The position numbers were made by a program, and so were the translations under genes. A stretch of DNA of 64,000 bases from Euclidia mi (Eukaryota > Arthropoda > Insecta > Lepidoptera > Erebidae). This document shows, piece after piece, positions 33,386-44,969 of the stretch. Below the pieces are notes generated by a model. That model worked only from the letters and a program-made list of their open reading frames with translations. It did no database searches and was not told where the DNA came from. The number at the start of each line of letters is the position of its first letter. Within the stretch, counting starts at the first letter, position 1. The stretch is taken from positions 96,982,729 to 97,046,728 of the forward strand of contig OX123183.2 in assembly GCA_944739405.2 (NCBI GenBank), read 5' to 3'.

Positions 33386-34290
33386 TAGGTTAGCTGGAAT
33401 GCATCAATTCCCACTTTCACACTTACAGTTATTAAATTACGAATATACATAACATATTTATAGCTAAATATCAATTGAAAATACCGAACAACTCTCTCAC
33501 TATAATTCCTTTATAATTAAAACTTTACAACTTTAGTTTACGACTATTCTAGCTAGATCTTATTGAAATATGAAATGGAATATATTTCGATTTCGCATAT
33601 TGCTTGGCACACTCATTGTTTAGAACTTATTACATTGAAGCCGCTAATTTCTCATGAACATCTACAAAATTAGATACAAATGTGTCACTGTTTAAAATGT
33701 ATTCAATGCAGATGTGTAAAAATAGTAATGTAAGATTTACACTTTAATTAAAATGTTACTACAATAAATAAAACTAATGGTCCCGTGAAGGCCTGAATAA
33801 ATATGTATATATTATATTAATATGTCGCATTAAAGTCTCTTGTCATGTCATGCTAATTGCTATATAGCATAAAACTTCAATTTTCGATTCTAAGATTACA
33901 TCAGTACCTTTGTCATTACAACACTGTCTATTGAAAACTACATAATAATAAACTATGAGCAGTTTATTATATTAATATTTAAAATATAAGCTTTCTAAAC
34001 TCCTTCTGCATTAAAACTATAACTTTGGCGATAGCTGCCGTACTCATCCGTCCGAGAAATTTTAATATCAAGTGGCTCCTTTTTTTTGGATATTATGATA
34101 CTTTAAACTATTATAGATGAACTGTTTCCTGTAGGTACTCTTAAATTTCAACCCCTAAGGGATGGAAAGAAACCCTTGCTTAGTGGGAGCCTCCAAGTTA
34201 AACGGAACCCACAGTCCAGATTTCCCGTTTGGAGCTTCAGTAGTTGAGGCTCGGCTTTGATATGCCACTCAGGACACGTAATTTTATACT
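33386..34290. other. No gene seen
   Basis: Very AT-rich, nothing recognised. Confidence 0.35.
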
Positions 34291-34335
34291 TACTAGCTTA
34301 TGCCCGCGACTTTGTCTGTGTGGTTATGAAGATCA
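34291..34335 (+). repeat. Start of the same dispersed repeat, interrupted
   Basis: 'actagcttatgcccgcgactttgtctgtgtgg' (read in two parts) is the opening module of the 33172 repeat family. It is followed at once by a palindromic MITE. Confidence 0.45.
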
Positions 34336-34343
34336 TACCCCTA

Positions 34344-34545
34344 CAACTATTGGCGATGCAAAGATTATCCGCGCGTCTCTAGCGGCGAATTTGGAAATTG
34401 TCCGGATACGACACTTTTGACAGCTTTCAATACAACTTTGCTTCGAGGTTACAATGTATTGAGCTGTCAAAAGTGTCGTACCCGGACAACTTCCAAATTC
34501 GCCGCTAGAGTTGCTAGTTAGAATCTTAGCATCGCCAATAGTATA
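34344..34545. mobile_element. Palindromic MITE, about 200 bp
   Basis: The left arm contains 'actattggcgatgcaaagatt', 'ctagcggcgaatttgg' and 'gacacttttgacagct'. The right arm is its inverted copy ('agctgtcaaaagtgtcg', 'ccaaattcgccgctagag', 'aatcttagcatcgccaatagt'). The arms of about 85 nt cover nearly the whole element. No ORF, and the TSD is not certain. Confidence 0.75.
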
Positions 34546-35144
34546 GAAGCTCTGCAGAATTTTATGAAAACGTATGCAAAAGCTTCATAAAGAGGCAGAA
34601 TTTATTTTACATAGTTACTAAACGAGAAATGTTCGAACCGACGACTCATATTGCAGAGCCTCAGATTTCATGTTTTTGATAAAACATCTACGTCCAGATT
34701 GAAAAGGATATTTCGGGCTAAGCCTGCTCTCATTTCACATTTAAATATTGACTCTCTCCGATTTTATCACATTATGAAAATGGAATACTGCTTTTAAGGT
34801 TATTATACTTTCTTTCTTACTTCTTTTGGTGACAAGATTTGATATGCGGGGAAATTATCTTACACATGTAATTTTAGATAGAAGGTATCTTAAAAAGCAT
34901 TAAATCCACAATTGCGTGTCTGTGACTATGGAAATTTGATGCCTAAATATCATGCTACATATTATTACGACCCTTTGGATATAAACTAAATGAATATTAA
35001 GGTAGGTCAGTACATTTAAACATCTACACGCGAAAGCGATTCAGTGTAAATGGTGCATGGAGTATTAATTATTTATAAATATATCAATGTTAAAGAATAA
35101 TATGATAACTACGGGTACCTGCAGAAGACCTAACGTGTACAGCT
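34546..35144. other. No gene seen
   Basis: AT-rich, nothing recognised. Confidence 0.3.
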
Positions 35145-35146
35145 TA

Positions 35147-35604
35147 GGGTGCGTCCACATCTGGCGAATGTGCCGCAAATGTGCAGCACGCGAGCCGATT
35201 GCGAGCTGCCCGCGAGTTGCGCGCGTGCAGTCACTGCAATGGTTTGGTGCGCCTCTTTAGCGCAACTCATGCAAGGCTCGTATAGAGCGCGCGAGCGGCG
35301 CGCGATCTGCGCGCACTCAGTTCCCTTTACTGGCTCAGTACTATCGAAGAATTCAGACGACACTAGATAAATGGACCGATTCGATTCGATTTTATTAGGT
35401 TTTCGGATTCACGACACAACTGAGCGGGTAAGGTATGAATTATTTAATACCGTCGCCGTACGGCGCTTAGGCCGCGCGCGAACTGCGCGCGGGCGGCGCA
35501 GAAGCGGCGCACGAACAAAAATGCACGCGTGCAGCTCGCCGGCAGGTCGGAAACGGCTCGCGAGCTGCACATTCGCGGCACATTTGCCAGATGTGGACGC
35601 ACCC
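35147..35604. mobile_element. GC-rich MITE with 3 bp TTA TSD (PIF/Harbinger-like)
   Basis: TIRs GGGTGCGTCCACATCTGGC at 35147 and its complement ending 35604 are flanked by TTA (35144-35146 and 35605-35607). The inverted similarity continues with 'aatgtgccgc' and 'gcgagc' blocks. The interior has many gcgcgc runs. A 3 bp TWA duplication is known for PIF/Harbinger. The five ORFs of 64-91 codons here are GC-driven and overlap on both strands, so I do not call genes. Confidence 0.75.
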
Positions 35605-36639
35605 TTAAATAGACTAATGAAAAACAGATTTGACACATGCTTATAAAATAAAACCTCCTTCTAAAACTACAAGTTCTATGTATTACGCGATATAAATTAA
35701 TTTATTAAGATACATTAACCTAAAAGCTTTGACAAGCCGGGGCTATAACGCATTGCGTTGCTACTCACACGAATCAATAAAAGCTTAAAGTTCTCAAATG
35801 TAAAAGCTAGCCAAGTCTTTATTTATACAGGGTGTTGATATGCATTTGCAAAATATTTTAATAATTCAACATAGACAGTATACTTATTAACCTAAAATTA
35901 TTTTAAACAGTGTGCGATGATATAAGACCCTATTTTCATTAAATGTTACTTAGATAGTAAATCAGGATAAACTGTTAAATCGTGCAAAATAAGACTGTAT
36001 CGCGCAGTCACTGTAGGTAGGTACGTGTGCTTATGTGTGTTAGGCACCTGCAATAGCGATCAGCTGAGCGGCGGCGGCGGTCAATACACCGAGTTAATTT
36101 TCAAAGTGTATGATGACGAAATTTTGTTTTAACTTTTTGTGACTTATTTTTTCATGAATTTGTATTCAGTTATAGTATTCACCCCTTTAAATACACACAG
36201 CAAAAAAGTCTAAGCAACACATACTATTTGAAATTATTAATCAATTTTATTATTATTATATCATTTCTTACCAAGTAGGTAATACCTATGTAAACTTTTT
36301 TGATCTAGAGCAGCGGTCGGCAACACGTGGCCGCGGGCCACATGTGGCCCGCGAGGGTCCTACTTGGGGCCCGCGAATGATTTGTAAAAAATGTCTTATA
36401 AATCGAACTAAAGCGCCCTATGGCTTAAAATAGCACAACTGAATCGATTTTAATGAAAAACATCAGACAGCCTTGTAAGACCCTACAAATTCACTGTTCA
36501 TACATGCTACAAAAAGATCTGGAACTAGAGGCGTAACCTCCGAAGCCGGAACACTCTTTTCGTATACGGGTGATTAGGCAAAATAAAGAGTCGAAGTTAC
36601 TGGGCAAGAGCCTTACGACAAAGCTGACTACCTCGAATA

Positions 36640-39540
36640 GTGGTATTATGTACGTCTCGCATGCCCTGACGCCTCAACCAGACACCGGCGAGCTTAGAGC
36701 TGAACTTTAAAGCTTAGTTTTTCCAGGCAGAGTAGTAGCCTTTCCCTGTGTAAGTACCGCTCAGCATACTGCGGTTGTCAACACCACTTCCCAGCGTGAT
36801 ATGGGACTATGTATCAAAACTCCCCATGAAAGAAACAGACCCTAGTTCCCGGCCGCCTTACTGTTCCAAGTCACGGCAGCGGCCTTGGTCGTGGCAGAGT
36901 AGGAGGTGCTAAGAATCCCCTGGCTACGGACAGCTCCCAACACCAATTGACCCTGGCTACATACAATGGACGTAATTTACGGCTTGAAGAAAGCCTCCAC
37001 ATTCTTGAGGTAGAATAATATAATTAGACAAGATACGAACCCAAGATAGAGCCAGAACATGTACTGAGTCTATCAGAAGTCCGAAGAGAAGGGGAGGACA
37101 CGATAACCTTTCCATCAGGCCTCTATTCTACTTCAGGGAGGGAGCCCAACAATCCCAAGGTGGCGTAGGGTTTCTCTTTAACAAAGCCATTCGTGAAAAC
37201 GTAACAGATCTGTAGCGTCTCGATCCGGATAGCATACCTTGTACTGAAACTGACCGAGAGATACTCTCTTAAGATGGTACAGGTATATGCGCTGACATCA
37301 AATAGTTCAGATGCATAGATGGAGGCCGTATACAACGATGTGACGAAGGCCATACATTGCTCCATAAATACACATTTCACTGTATTTATGGTGGACCTCA
37401 ACGCAAAGGTACGAGCGCGGCGAATCTAGGGGACAAATTCCTCAGTACGCAGGGATTGTTACCATTGCTGCACAAAGCACAAGATTGACTTCATCATGAC
37501 GGATAAGAAGCAAATATATAGAGATGTCTCCGTGATCAATAGGTTCAATACCGGCAGCGACCACCGACTTATAAGAGGCACTCTAAATATATATTTCAAG
37601 CATGATGAGGTCTGTTCTTAGTCCAACTGTCCCGATAGCGGGACATGATACGTTTTAACTGAAACTGAAAAACAGATTTGCTGCACTAGAGACCCCTAGC
37701 AGAGATCTCTAGTGCAGCAAATGTGAAAATGTTGATGAGGACCTGAACGGCATGATCGGGGCAGTACAGGAACGGGGAATGCCGCATATTCTAAACTTTC
37801 AAGCGAGACTCTGAAACTGATGTGATTTGACGGGAAGCACCGGAGGCTTTCCGAATCTTAATAAATCGTGACCTTGGTAGTTTGAACAGTCGCCTCGTAC
37901 AGAAAGCGATTGAGCAAAATCGTGGTCAAAAGTCTTCTCCAAAATACTGGGAAGGGATCACCTGACAAAGCTGAATATCTCGAAGGGTAATACCGTGTTA
38001 ACAGTCCCAGAGATCCTCGCTAAAGTTGAAGACTTCTATGGCTATCTGTATGCCAATCGTGCACCGAAGCCTGCACCAAACACGACCGATCCTAGAACCC
38101 CACTGACCGGCCACTATACGGAGGATTTTCCTGACGTAGATGTCGATGAAATCGAAGCGGTTTTAAGACAGCTTAATAATAGTATGGAGCACGGGGAAGA
38201 TGGAGTGGATTCTTAGCTCCTAAAGGCTGAAAGAAAACCTACTTGAGGAGCTTAGAAGGCTATTTACTTCTGTAATAATCAATGGAACTAAAAACTCAAA
38301 GGCATGAAGCAGATGTGTTGTGGCGTTGTTTTTCAGAAAAGGAGATAAAACTATCGGCAGATCTATATACAAACGACCACTGTGTCTACCCTTTGAGAAC
38401 TACAAAAAAGCCTTAAATTTCATCAAAACCTGGGCTGTTCTGGAGTCTTTGCAGCGCTACTAAGTCGATCGAAGATAAATGGAGGTGCTGAGGAGCTTCT
38501 ACCAAATGGCAACAATGTCCATTCAAGTCCAAAATTACGAAACAAGACCCATACAGATGCTTCGTGGTGTAAGACAGGGTGATGTTAGGGTGAGGGTGAT
38601 ATATTCTTAGGGTGATGTTATATCCTCGAAACTCTTCACCAACGCGCTGGAGGATCTCTTCAAAACACAGCTGTGGTATGGAATGGGAATCAATGTCTAT
38701 GTGTAGTATCTTACGCATCTCCGCTTTGCCGATGCTTTGGTAATTATGGCAGAATCACTGCAAGATTTGCACAAAATGCTGCCCAGTCTCAATACTGCCT
38801 GAAGACGTGTTGGGCTCAGGATAAATCTAGAGAAGATTGAGCTCATGTTAATTGAACAAATCGTCTCTGAATCAATTTATATCGAAGGTGTAGCCGTCGA
38901 AGTTTGCCAGAAGTATGTATAAGTATACCTAGGGCAAAAGTTGTAGCTAGGTAGAGACAACTTTGAGAGTGAATTCATCAGAAGAGTGCAGCTGGGCTGG
39001 ATAGCATTTGGGAAGCTGCTTCATATCTTCGAGTTATCTTTGCCTCAATGCCTAAAGACCAAGGTGTTCGGTTGAATACCTTGGTCTTGCCAATGTGCGC
39101 TGCCAGTCATGACGTAAAGAGCTGAGACGTGAAACATGACGGTAAAGCTAGCCCACCGACTACATGTCACTCAAAGAGCTATGGACCGGTCAGTGCTGGG
39201 GATCTCGTTGAGGAACAAAAGGGATTTTTCGGCAGAAGTCTACTCTATTCACATAATTCAGAGGAATAGCAAACTGATGTGGCAAGTGGCCACATCTGTC
39301 ACAGAACGAATGGGCGGTGAAGTAGGCAGGTTCTCGAGTGGTGGCTACTTCTCGACAAGCATAGTGTTGGGCGCTTTTCATCTGGCTTTTGTGGATGCTG
39401 AAAAAGCTTTTGACTCCATCGAAATCTAGGTTGCACTGTAGTTGTTGCAGCACAGCCATGTGTATTGAAAATATGTGGAGGTGTTAAGAGAACCAAACCT
39501 CCAATTGTGAAAACATGTTAATGGTGAATAGTTTCCAAAT
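36640..39540 (+). pseudogene. RTE LINE, heavily decayed, endonuclease to C-terminus
   Basis: Fragments in changing frames follow RTE order. 'LSEVRREGED' (about 37070) and 'VDLNAKV' (about 37395) correspond to the endonuclease. 'KIDFIMTDKKQIYRDVSVINR' and 'GSDHRL' follow. The clean ORF 37995-38216 carries 'EILAKVEDFYGYLY', 'PRTPLTGHYTEDFPDVDVDEI' and 'EDGVDS', the usual lead into RT. 'IQMLRGVRQGDV' (about 38555) and 'HLRFADALVIMAE' (about 38712) are RT motifs. 39136-39340 resembles the C-terminus ('QRAMDRSVLGISLRNK'). From 39378 a second RT piece, 'LAFVDAEKAFDSIE', appears out of order, so two copies or a rearrangement is present. There are many stops. The foldback at 37676-37722 lies inside it. 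Confidence 0.75.
37676..37722. repeat. Perfect inverted duplication, 17 nt arms, inside the RTE pseudogene
   Basis: atttgctgcactagaga at 37676-37692 pairs with 37706-37722 across a 13 nt loop. It interrupts the RTE order and is absent from what the family would encode there. Confidence 0.85.
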
Positions 39541-39563
39541 TTGTTAACAACATCATCATCGTC

Positions 39564-40205
39564 CTAGCGCTGTCCCGGTTGCGCTCCAAAACCCACGCCT
39601 TGGAGCCCGGGGTCCGCTTTCCGGCTATGTCTCCTCCACTTCGCACGGTCTTCAGCATCCCTGGTGGTTAGTTGGTTGGCACACATATCATCCCTTACGA
39701 CGTCAAACCAGCATTTCTTTGGCCTTCCCCGTTTACCGGGGCCCGGTGAGGGTAGCATGGCAAGACATTTGTTACCCACGTAAGATGCCGGTTGACGTAA
39801 GACGTGGCCATACCAGCGTAGACGACACTCTTGCAGTTTGTCAGCAATGTCACGGACTTGAAGGCTACCCCGAATGCGGTCCTTCCGCGTGACACCACAC
39901 ATCCAGCGCAGCATTTTCATCTCTGTGACACGCAGACTCTGCTTGTGTCGCTCAAGCACAGGCCACGTCTCACTGCCATATAACAGGACAGGTCTAATGA
40001 TGGATTTATAGACCTGTCCTTTGAGCTTAACCGGCATTTTTGGGTCACAAATGACACCACTCACCTCACGCCATTTGGCCCAGGCTGCCGAAATGCGTGC
40101 CTTGACGTCGCAATCGATGTCACCAGACGCGTGCAGTACTGATCCCAGGTACTTGACCAGGTCCTTTCGCTGGGCAATGTCTCCGCCTATAGGTACGAAT
40201 TGACG
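39564..40205 (-). pseudogene. RTE ORF, thumb and C-terminal part
   Basis: The frame resumes at about 40205 with 'DIAQRKDLVKYLGSVLHASG', well upstream of the first ATG at 40064. It then reads VYKSIIRPVLLYGSETWPVL, MKMLRWMCGVTRKDRI, ECRLRWYGHVLRQP and a proline/glycine-rich end (GKRGRPKKCW...). These are standard RTE C-terminal blocks. It ends at a stop just before the 3' UTR. One residue group between 'KDRI' and 'RGSL' is shorter than usual. Confidence 0.85.
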
Positions 40206-41289
40206 CGGGATCAGTACTATTGCAGGCCAAGTACTCGGTCTTCGCCACGTTTATTTTCAGACCGCCGTTCTCAAGCGACTCCTTCCACGCATTCACACGC
40301 CGCACCAAGCGTCCCCTGTCCGCATCCGCCAGCGCGATATCATCAGCATACATGAGCAGCCACGGGGGCTGCTCATGTGAGTCTCTGATGCTGTCTGACA
40401 GTACGTCTAATACGACACTGAATAGGTACGGACTAAGGACGTAACCCTGGTGGACCCCGACGGTGATGGGAAAGGTTCTTGTGTAGCCAACAGCAGTCCG
40501 AACTACGGAATCGGAATTGGAGTACATGTCTCGGATGATTTCAATATATGCTTCTGGTACACCTTTGGATCTTAGCGCCCACCAGACCATCTGTCTCGGC
40601 ACACAGTCGAAGGCCTTCTGCATGTCTAGAAACAGAAGATGCAGAGGCGTGTTCTTCGACCTGTACCGCTCCATGACGATCCTGAGGGCGAAACTTGGGT
40701 CCATGCTGCCGTGACCAGGGCGAAACCTATATTGACACTCCGAGACTGTGGTCTCCTGTCGGATCCAGGAGTCGATGATTCGCTCAAAGAGCTTAAGGGT
40801 ATGGGACATCACCTTAATACCGCGATAGCTACTGCACTCCTGTACCGATCCCTTGCCTTTGAAGACTGGAGTGATGATACTCAGTCTCCATTGGTTCGGG
40901 ATTTTTCCGGTTAGGAGTATGCGGTTAAATAGATTAGTAAGGGTGCCCACACCCCGCAGGCCCATTGCCTTGCAGGCCTCAATGGGGACTCCATCAGTTC
41001 CGACAGCTTTCCGATTCTTCATGTGGCGAAGGGCCCTCTGGACTTCTTCAGGCGTTACTAGCGGCACTAGTCCTTGGTTCGGAGGGAGTTCCGGTGGCTG
41101 CACCTCTTTATGCTGCTTGTTAAGCAGCTTGTGGAAGTACGAGCGCCATCTCTCCTTCACCGCGCGAGACGCGCATAATAGGTTGCCCTCAGGGACTTTA
41201 ATACAGCGACACTTAGTAATGTCCTGTACCGCTTTGACCCTGAAGCGTGCCAACTTGTATATGAGCTTCTGCCCCTCAGACGATTCCAT
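40206..41289 (-). pseudogene. RTE ORF, reverse transcriptase part
   Basis: After a linker (residues 1-75), RT motifs follow in order: VGTDGVPIEACKAMG (96-110), SIITPVFKGKG (137-147), SSYRGIKVMSH (153-163), LFLDMQKAFDCVP (219-231, palm D), VGVHQGYVLSPYLF (277-290) and LLMYADDIALADA (311-323, catalytic YADD). SLENGGLKINVAKTEYL (338-354) closes the palm. The open frame extends to 40120, but from about 40205 it is out of frame (RTYRRRHCPAKG). Gln-Gly-Tyr where most copies have Gln-Gly-Ser is a probable decay change. Confidence 0.88.
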
Positions 41290-41421
41290 TGGTATAAAGC
41301 GGTTCCAAGTGGTCTCGTCTGGCTCTGGCTACAGCCCTCTTAGTGGCACGTTTGGCAGCCCTGTATGCGTCGCGGTCTTCAGGAGATTTGGACGCTTGCC
41401 ACGCTTTAAAGAGGGCTTCCT

Positions 41422-42597
41422 TCATCTGTCGTTCCACCACCAAGTCTCCTTGTCACACTTGCGTCCGCCCTTAGACATGCCCAGCACTGCCTTCGCCGCT
41501 CCAGTGATGACCGCCTGGATTCTATCCCACTGGCTCTGAGTTGGTTCGCCTTCAGTAGCACCGCACTTGTCACCGATAGCTGAGGCGAACTCCAGGGATT
41601 TGGCATCCTTGAGCAGCCACCACCGAATTTGACGTTGACAGCGGTCGGCGTGCTTGCCTTTGGGCTTCACGCGGAGGTCCATGACAAGGAGGCGGTGTTG
41701 TGCCGTAAGTCTCTCACCGGGTATGACCTTGCAGTTGGCTACTTTGCTGATATGGTGTCTCCTGGTAAGTAGGAAATCAATCTGGGTCGCGTGCCTCCCG
41801 CTCTTGTAGGTGACAAGGTGTTCGGCATTCTTTTTGAAGTACGTGTTCACAATGGCAAGGTCGGCAGCCGCACAAGTTCGGAGGATACACTCCCCTCCCT
41901 CATTACGGCCACCGTAGCCAAAGCCACCGTGAACACGCTCAAATTCCTCACACCCCTCACCCACATGACCGTTCAGATCACCACCCAGAATGATTCCCTG
42001 TGAGAGCGGGATTTCACGAAGAACTTCGCCGAGTTGATCCCAGAACGACATCTTGACGGCGTCGCTGCAACCTGCCTGTGGTGCATAGGCGCTTATGAAA
42101 TGGGTCACAACCCCTTCAATAAGCACCCCCACAGCCATGAGCCGGTCGCTGTAACGCTTCACCTCCAAGATCCCGTCCTGAAACTCCTCGGCGAGCACAA
42201 CCGCTACCCCGCTCTCCCCGCCAGTTCCACCCGTGTAGATCAGCTTGTAGCCACTCCCAATGGACCGGGATCTGCTGCCTTTCCACCGAGTCTCCTGCAG
42301 GAACGCTACGGCCACCCTCCGCCTGGAGAGTACATCGGCCAGCTCTCTCACGCGTCCGGTTAGCGTGCCAATGTTCCAAGATGCGAAGCGGATCTTCCGG
42401 GTTGGGGCTAACTTCTTTGGCCGTGTCCACCCCCGACACGGTAGCCCTTGCCCACTTGCCACAAGAGTCGGGCGAGGCTCCTGCGCACCGTTTTGCGGCG
42501 GTGCCCTACTCGAAACACTTACCAATCCTGTTGCTTTCCATTCCATTTGATCTGACTGTTTTGCCTTTACGGGAGCGACTGCCGTCTGACCTCCCAA
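41422..42597 (-). pseudogene. RTE ORF, endonuclease part (391 aa)
   Basis: An apurinic-like (EEP) endonuclease follows a basic N-terminus of about 65 residues. Motifs are SWNIGTLTG (73-81), LQETRW (100-105, catalytic E), ISAYAPQAG (168-176), LGGDLNGHVG (204-213, catalytic D and N), TQIDFLLTRR (271-280) and AQHRLLVMDL (299-308). These nick DNA to prime reverse transcription. Where most families have GDFN it has GDLN. The frame ends at 'WWWNDR' and then TGA, a frameshift rather than a natural end, because the next frame continues with sequence typical of the linker (MKEALFKAWQASKSPEDRDA). Confidence 0.88.
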
Positions 42598-42720
42598 CCC
42601 CTAGGGAAGGCTTGCGCCAGACCCTCGTCCGTCATTCAGCAGGTGCACCGACTCGCAGGGGAGGTTGGCTTGGGCCCCGAAGAACTTGGTAGGGCCCCGT
42701 GCACCCCCATTGTTAGCAAC

Positions 42721-42958
42721 ATTTGTTAAAAAGCACTGTATGTTTTCCAAAAAAAAATAAAATAAAATAAAATAAAAATAAAATGTCAATAATTTCTGTA
42801 CGAGCCCTGAACAACAAAAAAACCATCCAATATTTTCTAGAGATAGCACGAAGTGACACAACATATATACCCGAAACTCTTCACCAACGCTAGAGGAGAT
42901 CACCGCTTTGCTGATGATTCAGTGGCAGAATTGCTGCAAGACTTGTAAAAATGCTGGT
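42721..42958 (+). pseudogene. Older RTE sequence, continuation beyond the minus-strand RTE insertion
   Basis: 'gaaactcttcaccaacgc', 'ctttgctgatgattcag' and 'gctgcaagacttg' match the RT region at about 38630-38775. They therefore belong to the plus-strand RTE copy split at 39541. An (aaaat)n simple repeat lies at about 42755-42782. Confidence 0.6.
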
Positions 42959-43251
42959 TAGTTATTACCAAAAGTGCGGCCCGCCTTTAGTTTATTTTGT
43001 CTCCTTGTGGCCCTTGCCTACCAAAAGGTTGCCGACCACTGATCTAGAGGACATACCGGCTAGTTGTAAAAAAATTCGAGTATCATAATTATTTGTTTTT
43101 TTTTCACAAATTCAAAAGCGAATGCATTTGTTCGAATTTTATAGCGTTTTCTTTGCTTATTAAAATTTAGTATTATGTATCAATTTTATGATTTCAACAA
43201 TAATTTGAAAAAGTTTCGAACAAATTTGGATTTTGAGACATTTTTTACGTC

Positions 43252-44273
43252 ATGGAGCGACATCATTTGAACGCAAATTAAATGCAAAGAGCTGTAGGGA
43301 TGTTGCAAGCGGGAAGAAATCAATCTCAGGTATTTCGGTATTTTGGTATCAACAGAAGCGTTATTTGCCGTCTTCATCAGCGTTACACTAAAACGGGAGA
43401 TCCTGCTGAGCAGCACCCAGCTCGAGGTAGGTGTAGGTACAACCACACGGCAAGATCGATACATACAACTGACTGCAAGACGCCAGCCGATGTTAACCGC
43501 CCGATGGATAGGTTTAAGGCTACAAAATTCAAGTGGTGTTGTTGTTAGCTGCCAAACTGTGCGAAATCGACTGCATGAGTATGGCCTACGAGCGCGACGG
43601 CCAATTAGGTGCCCACTGATACGTCACGGGAATCGCGCTCGTCAAAATGAATGGTGTAGGGAACACATTACATGGACCCGGGAACAATGGGATAAAATTT
43701 TATTTTGCGATGAGTCTCGTTTTGGGTTCAAGCCTGATACTAGAAGGGTAAGAGTGTACCGTCGTCCTGGAAATACTGAAAGACTGAGGTGTGTTCAGGA
43801 AGTGCATCTATACAACGGCTCAACAGTTATGGTATGGGCGGGTATTTTTAATTAAATATTTTTTTCGTTTTTGTAAATGGTAATATGAACGCTGTAAATT
43901 ACGTTGAGGATGTTCTAAGGCCTTATGTCCGTCCATTCGCACAAACGCTTGGCTCCGATTTCATGTTGATACATGACAATGAGCGTTCGCATACAGCTTT
44001 GCACACACGGGAGTACTTGGCAAGGGAAAACGTCCTGGTATTGCCTTGGCCTGCACAATCGCCAGACCTCAACCCCATCGAGCATGCATGGGACATGCTC
44101 CAGAGACGTGTTTAAAGGACTTGGATGGAGTGACGACAACTCAACAACTGATGGACTTACTAAAATTTCATTGGGAGCAATTGCCGCAGGATAACATTAA
44201 CAATCTCATCGATTCTATGAATAATCGGTGCCAGCAAGTTCTCAGTAACAGAGGAGGCCACACTTTGTATTAA
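43252..44273 (+). pseudogene. Tc1-like transposase, DD34E, broken
   Basis: The start MERHHLN at 43252 is followed by an in-frame TAA and then MQRAVGMLQAGRNQSQVFRYF (helix-turn-helix, residues about 11-50). A frameshift near 43440 moves to 'ITARRQPML'-like sequence (here LTARRQPMLTARW) and SCQTVRNRLHEYGLRARRP. The catalytic triad is present in pieces: ILFCDESRFGF (D1, 43709-43711), LIHDNERSHTA (D2) and QSPDLNPIEHAWD (E, 34 residues after D2). A stop at 43853 and a frameshift near 44113 break it again. The C-terminus reads INNLIDSMNNRCQQVLSNRGG. The full length of about 340 residues is normal for Tc1. It would cut and paste at TA sites. Confidence 0.88.
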
Positions 44274-44405
44274 ATTATGCAATTTTTGTTTAAGTTTAGT
44301 TGATTAGGCACCTTACTTTGTACTACGTACATATGGTACTTACTCGTAATTATTGTTAATTAAGATTATTAAAAAAAAATAACAAAACTAATTGTTGTTT
44401 AATAT

Positions 44406-44822
44406 TGTAACGAATGGCGATAGTTGAAAATAACGCCATCTATCGGTGAATCAAAGAACCAGAAGAGATTAGATGTATCGATGGTTTAAATCGGTTTCGT
44501 CTACTAGCTACTAGATGGCGTTGCTGTTATTACTAGAACATTGCTACGACGCGAGAATGTTTCGTCTGTGGCGAGAATGTTCGGGAATATGCAAGAATGA
44601 TCTAGTTTGTTATCCGGCCAGTATAAATAGCGCGCAGACGAGCGGACCGGACATAGTAACAATTGAATATCGGAGCGATAATCATCAAGCGAAGGGAAGT
44701 AAGTCGGAAGTGTTTAGTGGTGTTTCTAGTAGTGTGAAATAAGTGTGTATAGTGTTTGTAAATAAAGTACAGTTTAGTGGCATAGTGAGTTTTAATTTAT
44801 CGTCGAACCCCAGCTCGTAACA
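44406..44822 (+). repeat. 5' LTR, 417 bp
   Basis: TGTAAC...GTAACA ends. A TATA box (TATAAATA) at about 44622 and an AATAAAG signal at about 44760 mark the promoter and polyadenylation site. I count 11 differences from the 3' LTR and no indels (about 97.4% identity). Confidence 0.92.
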
Positions 44823-44969
44823 AATTGGTGTCAGAAGAAAGGGATAAATTATGCCGGTTATGCCGAAAGAAGAAACTGAAGGAACCAGCGCCAGCAAGAC
44901 CTGGACCTGAGACGCTTCGGAGACGTTTCTACTCCATCGTCTGGTGGACCAGGTGACTCCGCGGCTGCA

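Larger units (their letters stand above)
39552..42709 (-). mobile_element. Near full-length RTE LINE, 3.16 kb
   Basis: It is bounded by an 11 bp TSD, ttgttaacaac (39541-39551) and ttgttagcaac (42710-42720, one mismatch). The minus-strand 3' end is a short (gatgat) tail after 'gccgggacagcgctaggacg'-like sequence. The 5' UTR of about 110 bp reads 'ggggcccaagccaacctcc' and 'cggacgagggtctggcgc'. One reading frame covers endonuclease, RT and C-terminus but is broken by three frameshifts (near 41425, 41290 and 40205). It inserted into the older plus-strand RTE sequence inside the hAT element. Confidence 0.85.
36311..43041. mobile_element. hAT element with TSD ATCTAGAG, itself filled with LINEs
   Basis: The ends CAGCGGTCGGCAACACG and, complemented, CAGTGGTCGGCAACC are flanked by a perfect 8 bp TSD ATCTAGAG (36303-36310 and 43042-43049). 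An 8 bp TSD and CAGNG ends are hAT hallmarks. Subterminal 'ggcccgcg' motifs occur on both sides (36332, 36347, 36369 and 42977 on the opposite strand). No hAT transposase is visible. The interior is occupied by degraded RTE sequence in plus orientation and a later RTE copy in minus orientation. The original was a short non-autonomous element. Confidence 0.85.

Noticed and set aside
35130..35646. Several 64-91 codon ORFs on both strands in GC-rich sequence
   Set aside because: They lie inside a TIR element with a TTA TSD. The open frames come from GC richness and from the inverted ends, and none has a domain.
40021..42692. Plus-strand ORFs, including one of 228 codons at 40853-41539
   Set aside because: They are antisense shadows of the minus-strand RTE endonuclease/RT, whose catalytic motifs are clear.
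36311..43041. A hAT transposase gene inside the hAT ends
   Set aside because: All coding sequence found inside is RTE endonuclease or reverse transcriptase. No hAT motif was found.
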